From an uncultured Clostridia bacterium (GTDB lineage Bacteria > Bacillota > Clostridia > Oscillospirales > Acutalibacteraceae): a stretch of 64,000 nt of DNA. A program made the translations under genes and the position numbers. A model generated the notes under the pieces. That model was given only the letters and a program-made list of their open reading frames with translations. It did not search any database and was not told the origin of the DNA. This document shows, piece after piece, positions 1 to 8,353 of the stretch; within the stretch, counting starts at the first letter, position 1, and every line of letters starts with the position of its first letter. The stretch covers positions 62,001 through 126,000 of the forward strand of contig CALWVT010000003.1 of the NCBI GenBank assembly GCA_944385055.1, in the 5' to 3' direction.

Positions 1-2068
1 CCGTCGCCGCGCGGGCTTCGCAGTCTTCATAATACGCCTGCGTCGAGAAATCGGCCGACTGAATCCCGTCGTTGTGCGGCAGAAGGTCCGCGACTTTCCC
101 GGCGTCCGCGTCCTCGACGACGAGGCTTTTCAAAAGCGCCAGGCTGCGGTTTGCCTCAGGCAGCGCGTCGTACTCCGAGCGCGTGATGTAGCTTTCATAT
201 CCGAAACCCATCGGGATAAAATATTCGTTTTCGTAAATGCGGCTGCCGTTTTGCGTCGCATAATACGTCCAGCCCGGCATGCGCGTCTGGCCCGTCGAGG
301 AATCCGCAAACGTCTCGCCGCGGTTTTCCGGGTCGAACAGCCACCGGCAGCTTAAAAGGCTGCGGATCGCGTAGACGTCCGTTTCGGGCCGGCTGCCCAC
401 GTCGCGCTGCACGCCGACGGTCGGGTAGAATTCCATAATGGACCCCGGCACGATGCTGTGGAACGCCTGGATCGACGGGCGCTGCCAGTACATCGCGAGG
501 TTGTCCATGCCGTCGAAAATGTCAATGCGCACAAACTGTGTGCCGTCCGACGGCAGGGAAATGTCCTTGCCGCCGTTTAGCGCGTAGGGGATTAGCTCGT
601 TGTGGGTATCGTCCCCCTGCGTTTTGCCGGTTGTAATGAAAAACCAGCCCGATACCACCGCAATCAGCGCGGCCCCGCACGCGGCCATGCGGTAAAAGCG
701 CCGGCGGTGCTGATAGAAGCCGAACAGGATCGTCAGCAAGAATAGGCTCAAAACCGCAATCGCAACGTATGCCCAAAAGCGCGTCGGGTATTTTTCGAGG
801 CCGAACGTCGTCGTTTTCCCGCCGTTTGTGTCCGTCGTAATCGTCGGCATCAACCCAATCGTAAGCCCAATCGCGAGCGTAATGCCGAGCGTCCACTTGA
901 CCGCGCGGGGCCAGTCGGCGTCTTCGCGCTGCAGAGCCGTCACGGTGCACAAAGACATCACGAGGGTCAGCATGTAATACCAGCGCGCGTAGTAGCTCGC
1001 GTTAAACAGCTGGAACGCGCTGTTTAACACCGGCACGAACGCCATAAACAAAAGGATGCAGAAAAGCGTCTTCCACCACGTCTTGCGCCGCGCCTGCAGC
1101 GTTGCGATCACGCCCGACATGCTGAAAAGCGGCAGCCACGCGCCCAAAGACGCCCACTGGCTGTTGCTGTCCGGCGTGAAATTTGCGCGCGCGGGCAGGT
1201 CCGGCGGGAAGAATAGGCACGACAGAATGTGCAGGTAGCGCTGGTTCGAGTCGTATAATAGCGCCCCCCAGCCGTTTGCGGGGTTATCGACGCGGTTATT
1301 CTGCAGAATCGCAAAGAGCGTCGGGAAGAGTAAAATGCTTGAACACAAAACCCCGAGCACGGCCTCCAGCCACAAAAGGCCAAAATCACGCCCGGAAATC
1401 GAGCGGAACCGCTGATCCCGCATGCCCCAGCGCACAAGCCAGTACAGGATTAAAAATACGACCTGCCCGACGAAGAAGTAGTAGTTGACCGTGCAGCACA
1501 CGAACACGAAAAACGCAAACACGCCGCGCCGGCGCTTGTACATGTATTCGTCCATCGCCCAGAGCAGCAGCGGGAAGCATACAATCGCTTCGTGAAAATG
1601 GTTAAAGAAGATATTATAAATGGAAAAGCCCGAAAAAGCGTACAGGAATCCGCCCAAAATCGCGAGCTCCGACGAGCGGCAGTAGCGTTTTAAGTAGATC
1701 GTGCCCGTCGCGCACGCGCAGCCGAATTTTAAAATGTACAAAGGCCCCATCAGATACGGCACGACGGCGCTCGGGAACGGGATCGTCAGCCAGAAAAACG
1801 GGCTGCCCAATAGGTAAAACGTGTACGAGCCGATGAAATTTGCGCCCAAATCCGTCGTCCAGCTCCATCGCCAGTTGCCCGACCGGATCGCGTCGTGGCA
1901 CATCTGATAAAACGGGACCTGCTGGACATTATAATCCCCATAAAATAGAAAATAGCCGCGGTCGTAAATCATGAACGGGATAAACAGGACAGCCGCTGTA
2001 ACGAGACCAAACAGGAGTGCGCGCACAGCGGTGTACCTGCGCACTCTGGAAAGCTGCAACCGAGTCAA
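1..2068 (-). CDS. YfhO-family multispanning membrane protein (3' end beyond left edge)
   Basis: Translating the minus strand from TTG at 2068 gives an uninterrupted frame to the window edge, 689 codons. It has a short basic N-terminus, then a first membrane segment and an acidic loop containing YFLFYGDYN and QQVPFYQ, followed by many hydrophobic helices up to about residue 480 and a soluble tail. This is the layout of the YfhO family, GT-C-like membrane glycosyltransferases; B. subtilis YfhO takes part in lipoteichoic acid glycosylation. Family members are usually 800-900 residues, so roughly 150-200 are missing. The TTG start is chosen because AGGAGG lies 7 bases upstream and no ATG fits. 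It is transcribed divergently from the yfbR-like gene. The substrate here is unknown. Confidence 0.85.
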   Translation of the reverse strand, partial: MTRLQLSRVRRYTAVRALLFGLVTAAVLFIPFMIYDRGYFLFYGDYNVQQVPFYQMCHDAIRSGNWRWSWTTDLGANFIGSYTFYLLGSPFFWLTIPFPSAVVPYLMGPLYILKFGCACATGTIYLKRYCRSSELAILGGFLYAFSGFSIYNIFFNHFHEAIVCFPLLLWAMDEYMYKRRRGVFAFFVFVCCTVNYYFFVGQVVFLILYWLVRWGMRDQRFRSISGRDFGLLWLEAVLGVLCSSILLFPTLFAILQNNRVDNPANGWGALLYDSNQRYLHILSCLFFPPDLPARANFTPDSNSQWASLGAWLPLFSMSGVIATLQARRKTWWKTLFCILLFMAFVPVLNSAFQLFNASYYARWYYMLTLVMSLCTVTALQREDADWPRAVKWTLGITLAIGLTIGLMPTITTDTNGGKTTTFGLEKYPTRFWAYVAIAVLSLFLLTILFGFYQHRRRFYRMAACGAALIAVVSGWFFITTGKTQGDDTHNELIPYALNGGKDISLPSDGTQFVRIDIFDGMDNLAMYWQRPSIQAFHSIVPGSIMEFYPTVGVQRDVGSRPETDVYAIRSLLSCRWLFDPENRGETFADSSTGQTRMPGWTYYATQNGSRIYENEYFIPMGFGYESYITRSEYDALPEANRSLALLKSLVVEDADAGKVADLLPHNDGIQSADFSTQAYYEDCEARAAT

Positions 2069-2113
2069 ATCACTGCCTCCTATTCCTTCCGGCGTGCCGG
2101 CAAATATGCTCTT

Positions 2114-2141
2114 ATTATAACACATTCGCGTTCCTGGGCAA
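2114..2141 (-). promoter_or_regulatory. SigA-type promoter for the YfhO gene
   Basis: On the minus strand TTGCCC (2141-2136) is followed after 16 bases by a perfect TATAAT (2119-2114). TG precedes the -10 by one base (extended -10). It lies 46 bases upstream of the TTG start. Confidence 0.65.
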
Positions 2142-2159
2142 GCCAAAACGGAAAAAGCG

Positions 2160-2188
2160 TTGCATCTTTTTGGCAGCGGGCGTACAAT
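2160..2188 (+). promoter_or_regulatory. SigA-type promoter for the yfbR-like gene
   Basis: TTGCAT (2160-2165), 17-base spacer, TACAAT (2183-2188), 40 bases before the ATG at 2229. It is divergent from the YfhO promoter. Confidence 0.6.
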
Positions 2189-2228
2189 GACTCTGAATAC
2201 GCGCGCAAAAGCGACAAGGAGGGCTTTT

Positions 2229-2807
2229 ATGTATCATTTTTTTGCAAAACTCTCGCGCATGAAGTATATCCGCCGCTGGGGCCTCATGCGCAACACGCGC
2301 GAGGAGAACCTGTGTGAGCACAGCTTTGAGACGGCCGTTCTGGCCCATGCGCTGTGTGTGCTGCGAAACCGCCGTTTTGGCGGGAACGTCGACCCCGACC
2401 GCGCGGCAGCGCTTGCGCTTTTTCACGACTGCACGGAAATTTTGACCGGTGACCTGCCCACCCCCGTCAAGTATGCCGGCCCTGCCCTGCGCGAAGCCTA
2501 CGGCCGTGTGGAGGCCGAGGCGCGCGAAAAGCTGTTGGCCTTACTCCCCGAAGATTTGCAAGACGTCTACGACCCGCTGCTTTCCGGCGGCGGGGACGGT
2601 GAAGAACTGCGCGCGCTCGTCAAAGCGGCCGATAAATTGAGCGCTTTGATCAAATGCGTGGAGGAGCGCGCGATGGGGAACCGCGAGTTTTTGAAGGCCG
2701 AGGAATCGACGCGCCGCGCACTGCAAGAAATGCATCTTCCTGAAGTGGAATGCTTTCTCAAGGAATTTCTCCCAAGCTACAGCCTGACCCTCGACGAACA
2801 GGGCTGA
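2229..2807 (+). CDS. yfbR: YfbR-type HD-domain 5'-deoxynucleotidase
   Basis: 192-residue HD-superfamily phosphohydrolase. YfbR enzymes remove phosphate from deoxynucleoside 5'-monophosphates in the cytosol, using a divalent metal. Visible family signatures are the early histidine in EHSFETA (about residue 31), the HD pair in ALFHDCTE (66-67), the following TGDLPTPVKY typical of YfbR, and a later AADKLSAL aspartate. Length matches the family (about 200). The ATG at 2229 follows AAGGAGGG by 6 bases; the open frame extends upstream to 2160 but without a ribosome-binding site. It appears to be a single-gene unit. Confidence 0.88.
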   Translation: MYHFFAKLSRMKYIRRWGLMRNTREENLCEHSFETAVLAHALCVLRNRRFGGNVDPDRAAALALFHDCTEILTGDLPTPVKYAGPALREAYGRVEAEAREKLLALLPEDLQDVYDPLLSGGGDGEELRALVKAADKLSALIKCVEERAMGNREFLKAEESTRRALQEMHLPEVECFLKEFLPSYSLTLDEQG

Positions 2808-2860
2808 CGGGCGCGCTTTTTCTGCCAAATTCAAAAAAATGTTACATGCGATCTGCTTTT

Positions 2861-2908
2861 AATTCTTTTAAAGAATTTTATTGGGCGGTGCTTCTCGTAT
2901 ACTATACT
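2861..2908 (+). promoter_or_regulatory. Promoter with adjacent palindrome upstream of the LCP gene
   Basis: TTGGGC (2881-2886), 16-base spacer, TATACT (2903-2908). Immediately upstream is a near-perfect palindrome at 2861-2877 (arms AATTCTTT/AAAGAATT around one base), a possible operator. The leader to the GTG at 3001 is about 85 bases. Confidence 0.45.
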
Positions 2909-3000
2909 GTGTCTATCGATTCGACGAAATCCCCCGAAGTGGAGCCTGCGCCGGCCGGCGTTGGCTTTTTTATACCAATTTTTCACAAAGGACTGATTTT

Positions 3001-4287
3001 GTGCGCAACCGCAAAAAACTCGCAAAAAAATACATTGTCAGAAACGTGCTGCTGCTCGTGTTCAGTCTTTTGTTTCTCGTCGCGGGCATGGGCTGTTTTT
3101 ACGTTGACGGTTTGGTGCAGAACTTCACGTTTACGGGAAATCTCACGCCGATCGTTTCCCAGGCCATCAATGCGAGCACCGTCGACTCCGGCACGACCTT
3201 TACAACGAACGGCGCCAATCAGGTCAACGGCTTATTAAAGGATGAGGCGATTACGAATCTCCTTTTGATTGGTGTCGACGACTACCAGGAGGACGACCCG
3301 ATCGGCCGCTCGGACAGCATGATGCTTATAAGCCTCGACAACCGTCACCAGAAAATCAAGATGACTTCGTTTATGCGCGACACCTACGTCGCCATTCCCG
3401 GCCATACTTCCCAGAAACTCAACGCCGCGTACCGTTTCGGCGCGTACTACTCGGTCGAAGACGACGGTGCCCAGCCCGGCGACTTAAAGAGCGTAGATGC
3501 GGGTGCCCAGCTGTGCATGCAGACGATCCAGCTGCATTTTGGCATGTATATCGACCGCTACATCGTCGTCAAGGATTCGGCGTTTAACGAGGTCATCGAT
3601 GCGCTCGGCGGTGTAGACGTCGATTTGACCGCCAAGGAAGCGCGGCAGATCGACATTTCCGTCGATGATTCGTACCTGGAAGATACACAGACCTCCTCGG
3701 TCACAACCCAGCACTTAAACGGCGCCCAGGCGCATTATTACAGCCGCATCCGCCAGGATAATATCCCCAATATTAACGGCAATATCGGCGATGTCGGCCG
3801 CGCGGAGCGCCAGCGCCTCGTTGTGCAGGCGATTATCGATAAGTTTAAGTCTTCCGATCTCGGCACAATCTCACGCATCGCCGAAGAGGTTCTGCCGAAT
3901 GTCATCACGAACATGAGCGCCGACGAGGTTGTTTCAATGCTCCTGCAGGCCATGACGATTCTGCAGTATCCGACCGAAAGCTACCAGGTGCCCGCCGAAG
4001 GCGATTATACGACGCCGACGGTTTCAATCAACGGCGCGGCGGCTTCCATTGTACAGATCAATGACCTTGTGCAGACGCGCGAAAAAGTTCTCGACTTTAT
4101 TTATGAATCGGACCGCCCCGAGACGACGAGCGACGTGACCGAGCAGATCGAAGAACTTGGCCGCTCCGAGCAGCCGGCCGGCACTGATTACGACGATGGC
4201 TACGGCGACTACGGGACCGATGATTCCGGTGATTACGGTTATGGCGGTGATTACGGTTACGACACCGGCTACGACACGAACTGGTAA
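3001..4287 (+). CDS. LytR-CpsA-Psr (LCP) family cell-wall ligase
   Basis: 428-residue membrane-anchored LCP protein. The family transfers undecaprenyl-linked glycopolymers (wall teichoic acid, capsule) to peptidoglycan outside the membrane. The N-terminus is basic (RNRKKLAKKY), then one membrane helix (about residues 13-34). The LCP core follows: NLLLIGVDDY, GRSDSMMLIS, a conserved MRDTYV arginine, and NAAYRFGAYY. The tail from about residue 395 is unusually rich in Tyr, Gly and Asp. GTG at 3001 is chosen because the preceding in-frame codons lack a ribosome-binding site and would bury the signal anchor. A terminator follows, so it is probably a one-gene unit. Confidence 0.9.
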   Translation: MRNRKKLAKKYIVRNVLLLVFSLLFLVAGMGCFYVDGLVQNFTFTGNLTPIVSQAINASTVDSGTTFTTNGANQVNGLLKDEAITNLLLIGVDDYQEDDPIGRSDSMMLISLDNRHQKIKMTSFMRDTYVAIPGHTSQKLNAAYRFGAYYSVEDDGAQPGDLKSVDAGAQLCMQTIQLHFGMYIDRYIVVKDSAFNEVIDALGGVDVDLTAKEARQIDISVDDSYLEDTQTSSVTTQHLNGAQAHYYSRIRQDNIPNINGNIGDVGRAERQRLVVQAIIDKFKSSDLGTISRIAEEVLPNVITNMSADEVVSMLLQAMTILQYPTESYQVPAEGDYTTPTVSINGAAASIVQINDLVQTREKVLDFIYESDRPETTSDVTEQIEELGRSEQPAGTDYDDGYGDYGTDDSGDYGYGGDYGYDTGYDTNW

Positions 4288-4309
4288 CGGTATTTTTAGA
4301 CAACAGAAG

Positions 4310-4342
4310 CGGGCTGCTTTTTTCGGAAAGCGGCCCTTTTTC
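4310..4342 (+). terminator. Intrinsic terminator after the LCP gene
   Basis: GGGCTGCTTT and AAAGCGGCCC form a stem (one mismatch, 6-base loop), followed by TTTTTCTT. It ends just before the ribosome-binding site of the next gene, so some read-through is possible. Confidence 0.65.
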
Positions 4343-4362
4343 TTGAAAAGAGGCATGCGTTT

Positions 4363-5646
4363 ATGGAAACACCGCTTTATACGGCGCTGAAACGCCATTT
4401 GGAAAAAGGCCGCGCCCCGTTTCATACACCGGGCCACAAAGGGGATTTGCGCGCACTGCCCGAAGACCTTTTGCACCTGGACTTTACAGAGCTGCCCGAC
4501 ACCGACAGCCTCTACGAGGCTTGCGGCCCGATCGACGCGGCGGAAAAGGCGGCTGCGCGGCTCTTTCGCAGTGCCCGCACGCTGTTTTCGGCCGGCGGGT
4601 GCTCGTTATGCATCCAGGCCATGCTGCGTTTGGCGTGCCCGCGTGCCGGGCAAACCGTCCTATGCGGGCGCAACGCCCACCGTTCGGCCGTGCAGACAAT
4701 GGCACTTTTGGGGCTTACCCCCGTTTGGGCGATGCCGTGGGATTTGGAGGCCATGCTTTCGGATTCTACGCGCACCTTTGATGCATGTTATGTGACAAGC
4801 CCCGACTATTACGGCCGGCTGCTCGATATTCCCGCGCTGGCCGCGCTGTGCCGGACGCGGGGCATCCCGCTTTTGGTCGACAACGCGCACGGCACGCACC
4901 TCGCGTTTCTGGAAGAGGACCTGCACCCGCTGCATCTGGGCGCGTCCATGACGGCCGACAGCGCGCATAAGACGCTCAACGTCTTAACCGGCGGCGCGTT
5001 TTTGCAGATTGGCGATGCACGTTTTGCCGGCGCTGCCAAGGAGGCGATGGCGCTGTTCGGCTCGACGAGCCCGTCGTATCTGATTATGGCAAGCCTCGAC
5101 TATGCCCGCGCATGGTTTTCTGCGCATCCGGATGCTTACCGCCGCGTGCCCGCGCACGTTGCCCACGCGGCGGCGTGTGCCGCTGCGCGCGGCATCCCGA
5201 ACCTTTCGGATGACCCCGCGCGCCTGACGCTCGAAACGGCCGCTGTTGGCCTTTCGGGGGAGGAAGCGGCCGCCTGTTTCCGCGCGCACGGCGTCGAGCC
5301 GGAGATGGCCGACCAGGCGTGCGTTGTATGTTTGTGTACGCCGTGGAACACCGCCCGCGACTACGCGCGCCTGGAAGAGGCGATTTCCGCACTGCCGGCG
5401 GGACGGGTCCCGCTCTCTCCCCCGCCCGCACTGCCGCCGATTCCGCCGCAGCGCGTGCCGCTGCGGGAAGCGCTGCTGCAGGAAAGCCGCCTGGTACCGC
5501 TGCAAAAGGCCGTCGGCCGCATTGCCGCGCGGGTCGTGTGCCCGTGCCCGCCCGGCGTGCCGCCCGTGATGCCCGGCGAAGAGATTACGCGGGATGCCGC
5601 CGCGTTTTATGAACACAGTGGCATTTTTGCGCTGCCTGTGCTATAA
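4363..5646 (+). CDS. Orn/Lys/Arg decarboxylase family PLP enzyme (YaaO-like)
   Basis: 427-residue fold-type I PLP enzyme of the Orn/Lys/Arg decarboxylase family. The N-terminus carries FHTPGHKGD and the core LLVDNAHGTHLAF (PLP aspartate/histidine). TADSAHKTLNVLTG has the Schiff-base lysine at about residue 203. The C-terminal domain ends PCPPGVPPVMPGE, a family signature. Substrate cannot be read from sequence; family members decarboxylate arginine, lysine or ornithine to polyamines. The protein is shorter than the 480-residue YaaO, mainly in the C-terminal domain. It sits, as yaaO does in B. subtilis, upstream of darA-holB-ricT, but tmk is absent between them. ATG at 4363 follows AAAAGAGG. 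Confidence 0.85.
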   Translation: METPLYTALKRHLEKGRAPFHTPGHKGDLRALPEDLLHLDFTELPDTDSLYEACGPIDAAEKAAARLFRSARTLFSAGGCSLCIQAMLRLACPRAGQTVLCGRNAHRSAVQTMALLGLTPVWAMPWDLEAMLSDSTRTFDACYVTSPDYYGRLLDIPALAALCRTRGIPLLVDNAHGTHLAFLEEDLHPLHLGASMTADSAHKTLNVLTGGAFLQIGDARFAGAAKEAMALFGSTSPSYLIMASLDYARAWFSAHPDAYRRVPAHVAHAAACAAARGIPNLSDDPARLTLETAAVGLSGEEAAACFRAHGVEPEMADQACVVCLCTPWNTARDYARLEEAISALPAGRVPLSPPPALPPIPPQRVPLREALLQESRLVPLQKAVGRIAARVVCPCPPGVPPVMPGEEITRDAAAFYEHSGIFALPVL

Positions 5647-5647
5647 T
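5618..5647 (+). promoter_or_regulatory. Extended -10 promoter for darA-holB-ricT
   Basis: A perfect TATAAT (5642-5647) preceded by TG plus one base, with a weak -35 (GTGGCA, 5618). It lies inside the last codons of the decarboxylase gene and 75 bases before darA. Confidence 0.6.
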
Positions 5648-5722
5648 GAAAAAAATCCTTGCCAAACCTGCGGTGCATATACAGCAGAATTTGGAGAATC
5701 GGCACACAAGGAGCGTGCAACA

Positions 5723-6043
5723 ATGAAACTGGTATTTGCAATTTTGAGCACAGAAGACGCACCACTCGTCAACAATTCCCTGACACAGGCCGGCTTCCAG
5801 GTGACGAAGCTCGCGACGACCGGCGGCTTTTTGAAAGCCGGCAACACGACGTTTTTAATCGGCACGGAGGAGGATCGGGTCGAAGAGGTCCTCGATATTC
5901 TGCGCCGCCAAAGCCGCCGCCGCATTCAGAAAATGCCAAATCCCAATAACGGTAACGGCATTTTGAACCCTTATCCGATTGAGGTCAGCGTCGGCGGGGC
6001 GACGGTATTCGTGGTAGACGTCGACCGGTTTGAAAAGCTCTGA
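5723..6043 (+). CDS. darA: DarA (PstA/YaaQ), PII-like cyclic di-AMP receptor
   Basis: 106-residue PII-like protein that binds c-di-AMP as a cytosolic trimer; its partner is not firmly known. Family features visible are the N-terminal KLVFAIL strand, the LTQAGFQVTKLATTGGFLKAG stretch, GTEEDRVEEVLDIL, and the C-terminal VGGATVFVVDVDRFEK. Length equals that of B. subtilis DarA. ATG at 5723 lies 9 bases after AAGGAG; the longer in-frame extension overlaps the previous gene and is not credible. The stop is 7 bases before holB, the same order as in Bacillus, where yaaR lies between. Confidence 0.93.
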   Translation: MKLVFAILSTEDAPLVNNSLTQAGFQVTKLATTGGFLKAGNTTFLIGTEEDRVEEVLDILRRQSRRRIQKMPNPNNGNGILNPYPIEVSVGGATVFVVDVDRFEKL

Positions 6044-6050
6044 GGCGTTT

Positions 6051-6926
6051 ATGAAACTGCGATTGGATGCGGTAGAAAGCGAGGGCGCGCTGCCGGAATC
6101 CGTGCGGCAGACGCTCGAAAACGCGTTTTCGGAGGGCCGCCTGCCGCATGCGCTGCTGTTTGAGGGGCCGCCTGCGCAGACGCTCCTGCTTTCGAAAACC
6201 GTTGCGCAGGCGCTCGTGTGCGAGAACCCGGCCGTGCGGCCGTGCGGCCAGTGCCCCGCCTGCCGGAAAGCTGCCGCCGGCAGCCATCCGGACATTGCGG
6301 TTGCCGGCGGGAGCGGCGGCAGCCGGTCGTTTCATAAAGAGGAGATCGCCGCGCTGCGCCGGGACGCATTTGTGCGGCCCAATGAGGCGCCGTGCCGCGT
6401 GTTTATACTCGCCGGCGCCGAGCAGATGTCCATCCAGGCGCAGAACGCGCTGTTAAAGCTGTTGGAGGAGCCGCCCGCGACCGTACAGTTTCTGCTGACG
6501 AGCGAAAACGCGTCGGCGCTCCTGCCGACGGTCGTAAGCCGTGTGCAGCGGCTTTCTTTGCAGCAGGCCGCCCTGCCCGAAGACGGTGGCCTGGCGGCGC
6601 GGATGCTCTTTGCGCTGTGCGCGCCGAAACCGAGCGCGCTTTTGTATGAGACGGCGCCGCTTCTGCGCGACCGCGCCCGCCAGCGTGCGACGCTCGACCG
6701 TTTCTGCGCGCTTTTGCGCGATGCATTGGTCCTGCGCAGCGGCGGAAAACCGCTTTTGCCCGAAACGGGCGCCGCGGCGATGGCCGCCAAAACCTTGACC
6801 CGGAAAAGCTTATTTTGTGCCTTGCAGCTCTCTGAACGCGCGCGGCGCGCGGTGGACCAGAACGCGAACGGCCCGCTTTTGATTACGGCGCTGTGTGCGG
6901 GGCTGCGGGATGCCATTGGAAAATAA
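6051..6926 (+). CDS. holB: DNA polymerase III delta' subunit
   Basis: 291-residue AAA+ clamp-loader subunit. Delta' is the non-hydrolysing member of the complex that loads the beta clamp. The P-loop position is degenerate (FEGPPAQTLLLS), as expected for delta'. A four-cysteine zinc module is visible (VCEN, then CGQCPAC), followed by EQMSIQAQNALLKLLEEPP and TVVSRVQ. The C-terminal third is helical. ATG at 6051 follows TGAGG; a TTG 21 bases upstream overlaps darA and has no ribosome-binding site. It lies 13 bases from ricT. Confidence 0.9.
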   Translation: MKLRLDAVESEGALPESVRQTLENAFSEGRLPHALLFEGPPAQTLLLSKTVAQALVCENPAVRPCGQCPACRKAAAGSHPDIAVAGGSGGSRSFHKEEIAALRRDAFVRPNEAPCRVFILAGAEQMSIQAQNALLKLLEEPPATVQFLLTSENASALLPTVVSRVQRLSLQQAALPEDGGLAARMLFALCAPKPSALLYETAPLLRDRARQRATLDRFCALLRDALVLRSGGKPLLPETGAAAMAAKTLTRKSLFCALQLSERARRAVDQNANGPLLITALCAGLRDAIGK

Positions 6927-6939
6927 AGAGGAGGGACCT

Positions 6940-8034
6940 ATGGCGGAAGTGATTGGAGTCCGGTTTAAAAACCTTGGAAAAATCTATTTTTTTGACCCGA
7001 AAGGCGAACGGCTTTCTGCGGGCGACCGCGTGATCGTCGAGACGGCGCGCGGCGTCGAGTGCGGCGAGGTTGCCGCCGGCAATTATGAAGTGGCCGAGGA
7101 AAAGCTCGAGCAGCCCTTAAAAGCGATCATCCGTGTGGCAACGGAGGCGGACCTCGAGCGCGAGCGCGAAAATGTTCGCAAGGCGAAGGAAGCGTTCGGA
7201 ATCTGCCAGAAGAAAATCGCCGCGCACGGGCTCGAAATGAAGCTCGTCGATGCGGCGTATACGTTTGACAATTCGAAAATTCTGTTTTATTTTACGGCCG
7301 ACGGCCGCGTCGATTTCCGCGAGCTCGTCAAAGATCTTGCGAGCGTGTTCCGCACGCGCATCGAACTGCGGCAGATCGGCGTGCGCGACGAGGCGAAAAT
7401 GCTCGGGGGTTTGGGAATCTGCGGGCGGCCGCTTTGCTGCAGCCAGTTTTTAAATGGGTTTCAGCCCGTTTCAATCAAGATGGCGAAGGAACAGGGGCTT
7501 TCGCTGAATCCGGTGAAGATTTCCGGTACATGCGGGAGGCTAATGTGCTGCCTGAAATATGAACAGGAGGCGTACCAGGACCTGCAGAAAAATGCGCTGC
7601 CCATCGGTACGCCGGTTTCCACGCCGGCCGGCCGCGGCACGGTCGTGGAAGTGGGCTTAATTGCCGGCACGGTGAAGATCCGTCTGGACAATGCTTCCCA
7701 GGACGCCGCGCCCATTACGGTGCCGCGCGCGCAGGCGACCGTCATCGACAAGGATGCGCCGCCCGAGCCGCCCGCAAAGCACGAAAGCGGCCATCTGCAG
7801 ACGTTCTTCCCCGACGGCGACCCGCAGCCGGCGCCCCCGCCGCAGCAGAAGCCTGCGCGCCCGCGCGGGAACCGGCCCCGCGGCGGCCAAAACGGCCCCA
7901 AAGGTGCCGCGCGCCGGCCGCAGGGAAAATCCGGCCATCCGCCGCGCGCAAAGGGCGCTTCCGGCGGGAAGCAGGGACAGAATCATCCGCGGCGTCCCCA
8001 TGCAAAGCCGCAAGATCGAAAAAACAACGGCTAA
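6940..8034 (+). CDS. ricT: RicT (YaaT), PSP1-domain regulator of RNase Y
   Basis: 364-residue PSP1-domain protein. In B. subtilis RicT acts with RicA and RicF in a Y-complex that carries Fe-S clusters, binds RNase Y and affects competence, sporulation and biofilm formation. The PSP1 core spans about residues 1-260 with the conserved Cys-rich stretches ICGRPLCCSQFL and GTCGRLMCCLKYE. The last 90 residues are a Pro/Gly/Arg/Lys-rich disordered tail longer than in Bacillus, which may bind RNA (inference). ATG at 6940 follows AGAGGAGGG. It is the last gene of the darA unit; a new promoter follows. Confidence 0.92.
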   Translation: MAEVIGVRFKNLGKIYFFDPKGERLSAGDRVIVETARGVECGEVAAGNYEVAEEKLEQPLKAIIRVATEADLERERENVRKAKEAFGICQKKIAAHGLEMKLVDAAYTFDNSKILFYFTADGRVDFRELVKDLASVFRTRIELRQIGVRDEAKMLGGLGICGRPLCCSQFLNGFQPVSIKMAKEQGLSLNPVKISGTCGRLMCCLKYEQEAYQDLQKNALPIGTPVSTPAGRGTVVEVGLIAGTVKIRLDNASQDAAPITVPRAQATVIDKDAPPEPPAKHESGHLQTFFPDGDPQPAPPPQQKPARPRGNRPRGGQNGPKGAARRPQGKSGHPPRAKGASGGKQGQNHPRRPHAKPQDRKNNG

Positions 8035-8039
8035 CAGTC

Positions 8040-8067
8040 TTGCATTTTTGCGGATTTATGCTACAAT
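8040..8067 (+). promoter_or_regulatory. Promoter for the small ferredoxin gene
   Basis: TTGCAT (8040-8045), 16-base spacer, TACAAT (8062-8067) preceded by TG plus one base. It lies 34 bases upstream of the ferredoxin ATG. Confidence 0.65.
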
Positions 8068-8101
8068 GTGAGTTGGAAGATATCAAATGGAGGTGTGCAC
8101 A

Positions 8102-8272
8102 ATGGCATATCAGATTAGCGATGCATGCATTTCCTGCGGCGCTTGCGCAGCAGAGTGCCCGGTCGGCGCGATTACGGAAGGCGACGGCAAGTATGTGATC
8201 GACGAATCCGCTTGCATTTCCTGCGGTTCCTGCGCAGGTGTTTGCCCGGTCGGCGCTCCGGCGGAGGCCTAA
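8102..8272 (+). CDS. 2[4Fe-4S] clostridial-type ferredoxin
   Basis: 56-residue ferredoxin with two CxxCxxCxxxCP cluster motifs (CISCGACAAECP near residue 9, CISCGSCAGVCP near residue 38) in the pseudo-twofold arrangement of clostridial ferredoxins. It carries low-potential electrons for pyruvate:ferredoxin oxidoreductase, hydrogenase and radical enzymes in the cytosol. GGAGG lies 10 bases before the ATG. Its own promoter and terminator make it a separate, probably strongly expressed unit inserted in an otherwise conserved gene order. Confidence 0.95.
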   Translation: MAYQISDACISCGACAAECPVGAITEGDGKYVIDESACISCGSCAGVCPVGAPAEA

Positions 8273-8287
8273 TGCGTTTTCGAAAGA

Positions 8288-8319
8288 AACGGCGTGCCTT
8301 TGTGGCGCGCCGTTTTTTT
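8288..8319 (+). terminator. Intrinsic terminator after ferredoxin
   Basis: AACGGCGTGCC and GGCGCGCCGTT form a stem with a TTTGT loop, followed by seven T residues. Confidence 0.85.
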
Positions 8320-8353
8320 GTTGTGAAATTTTTCATGAAAAGGAGGCGGACGC

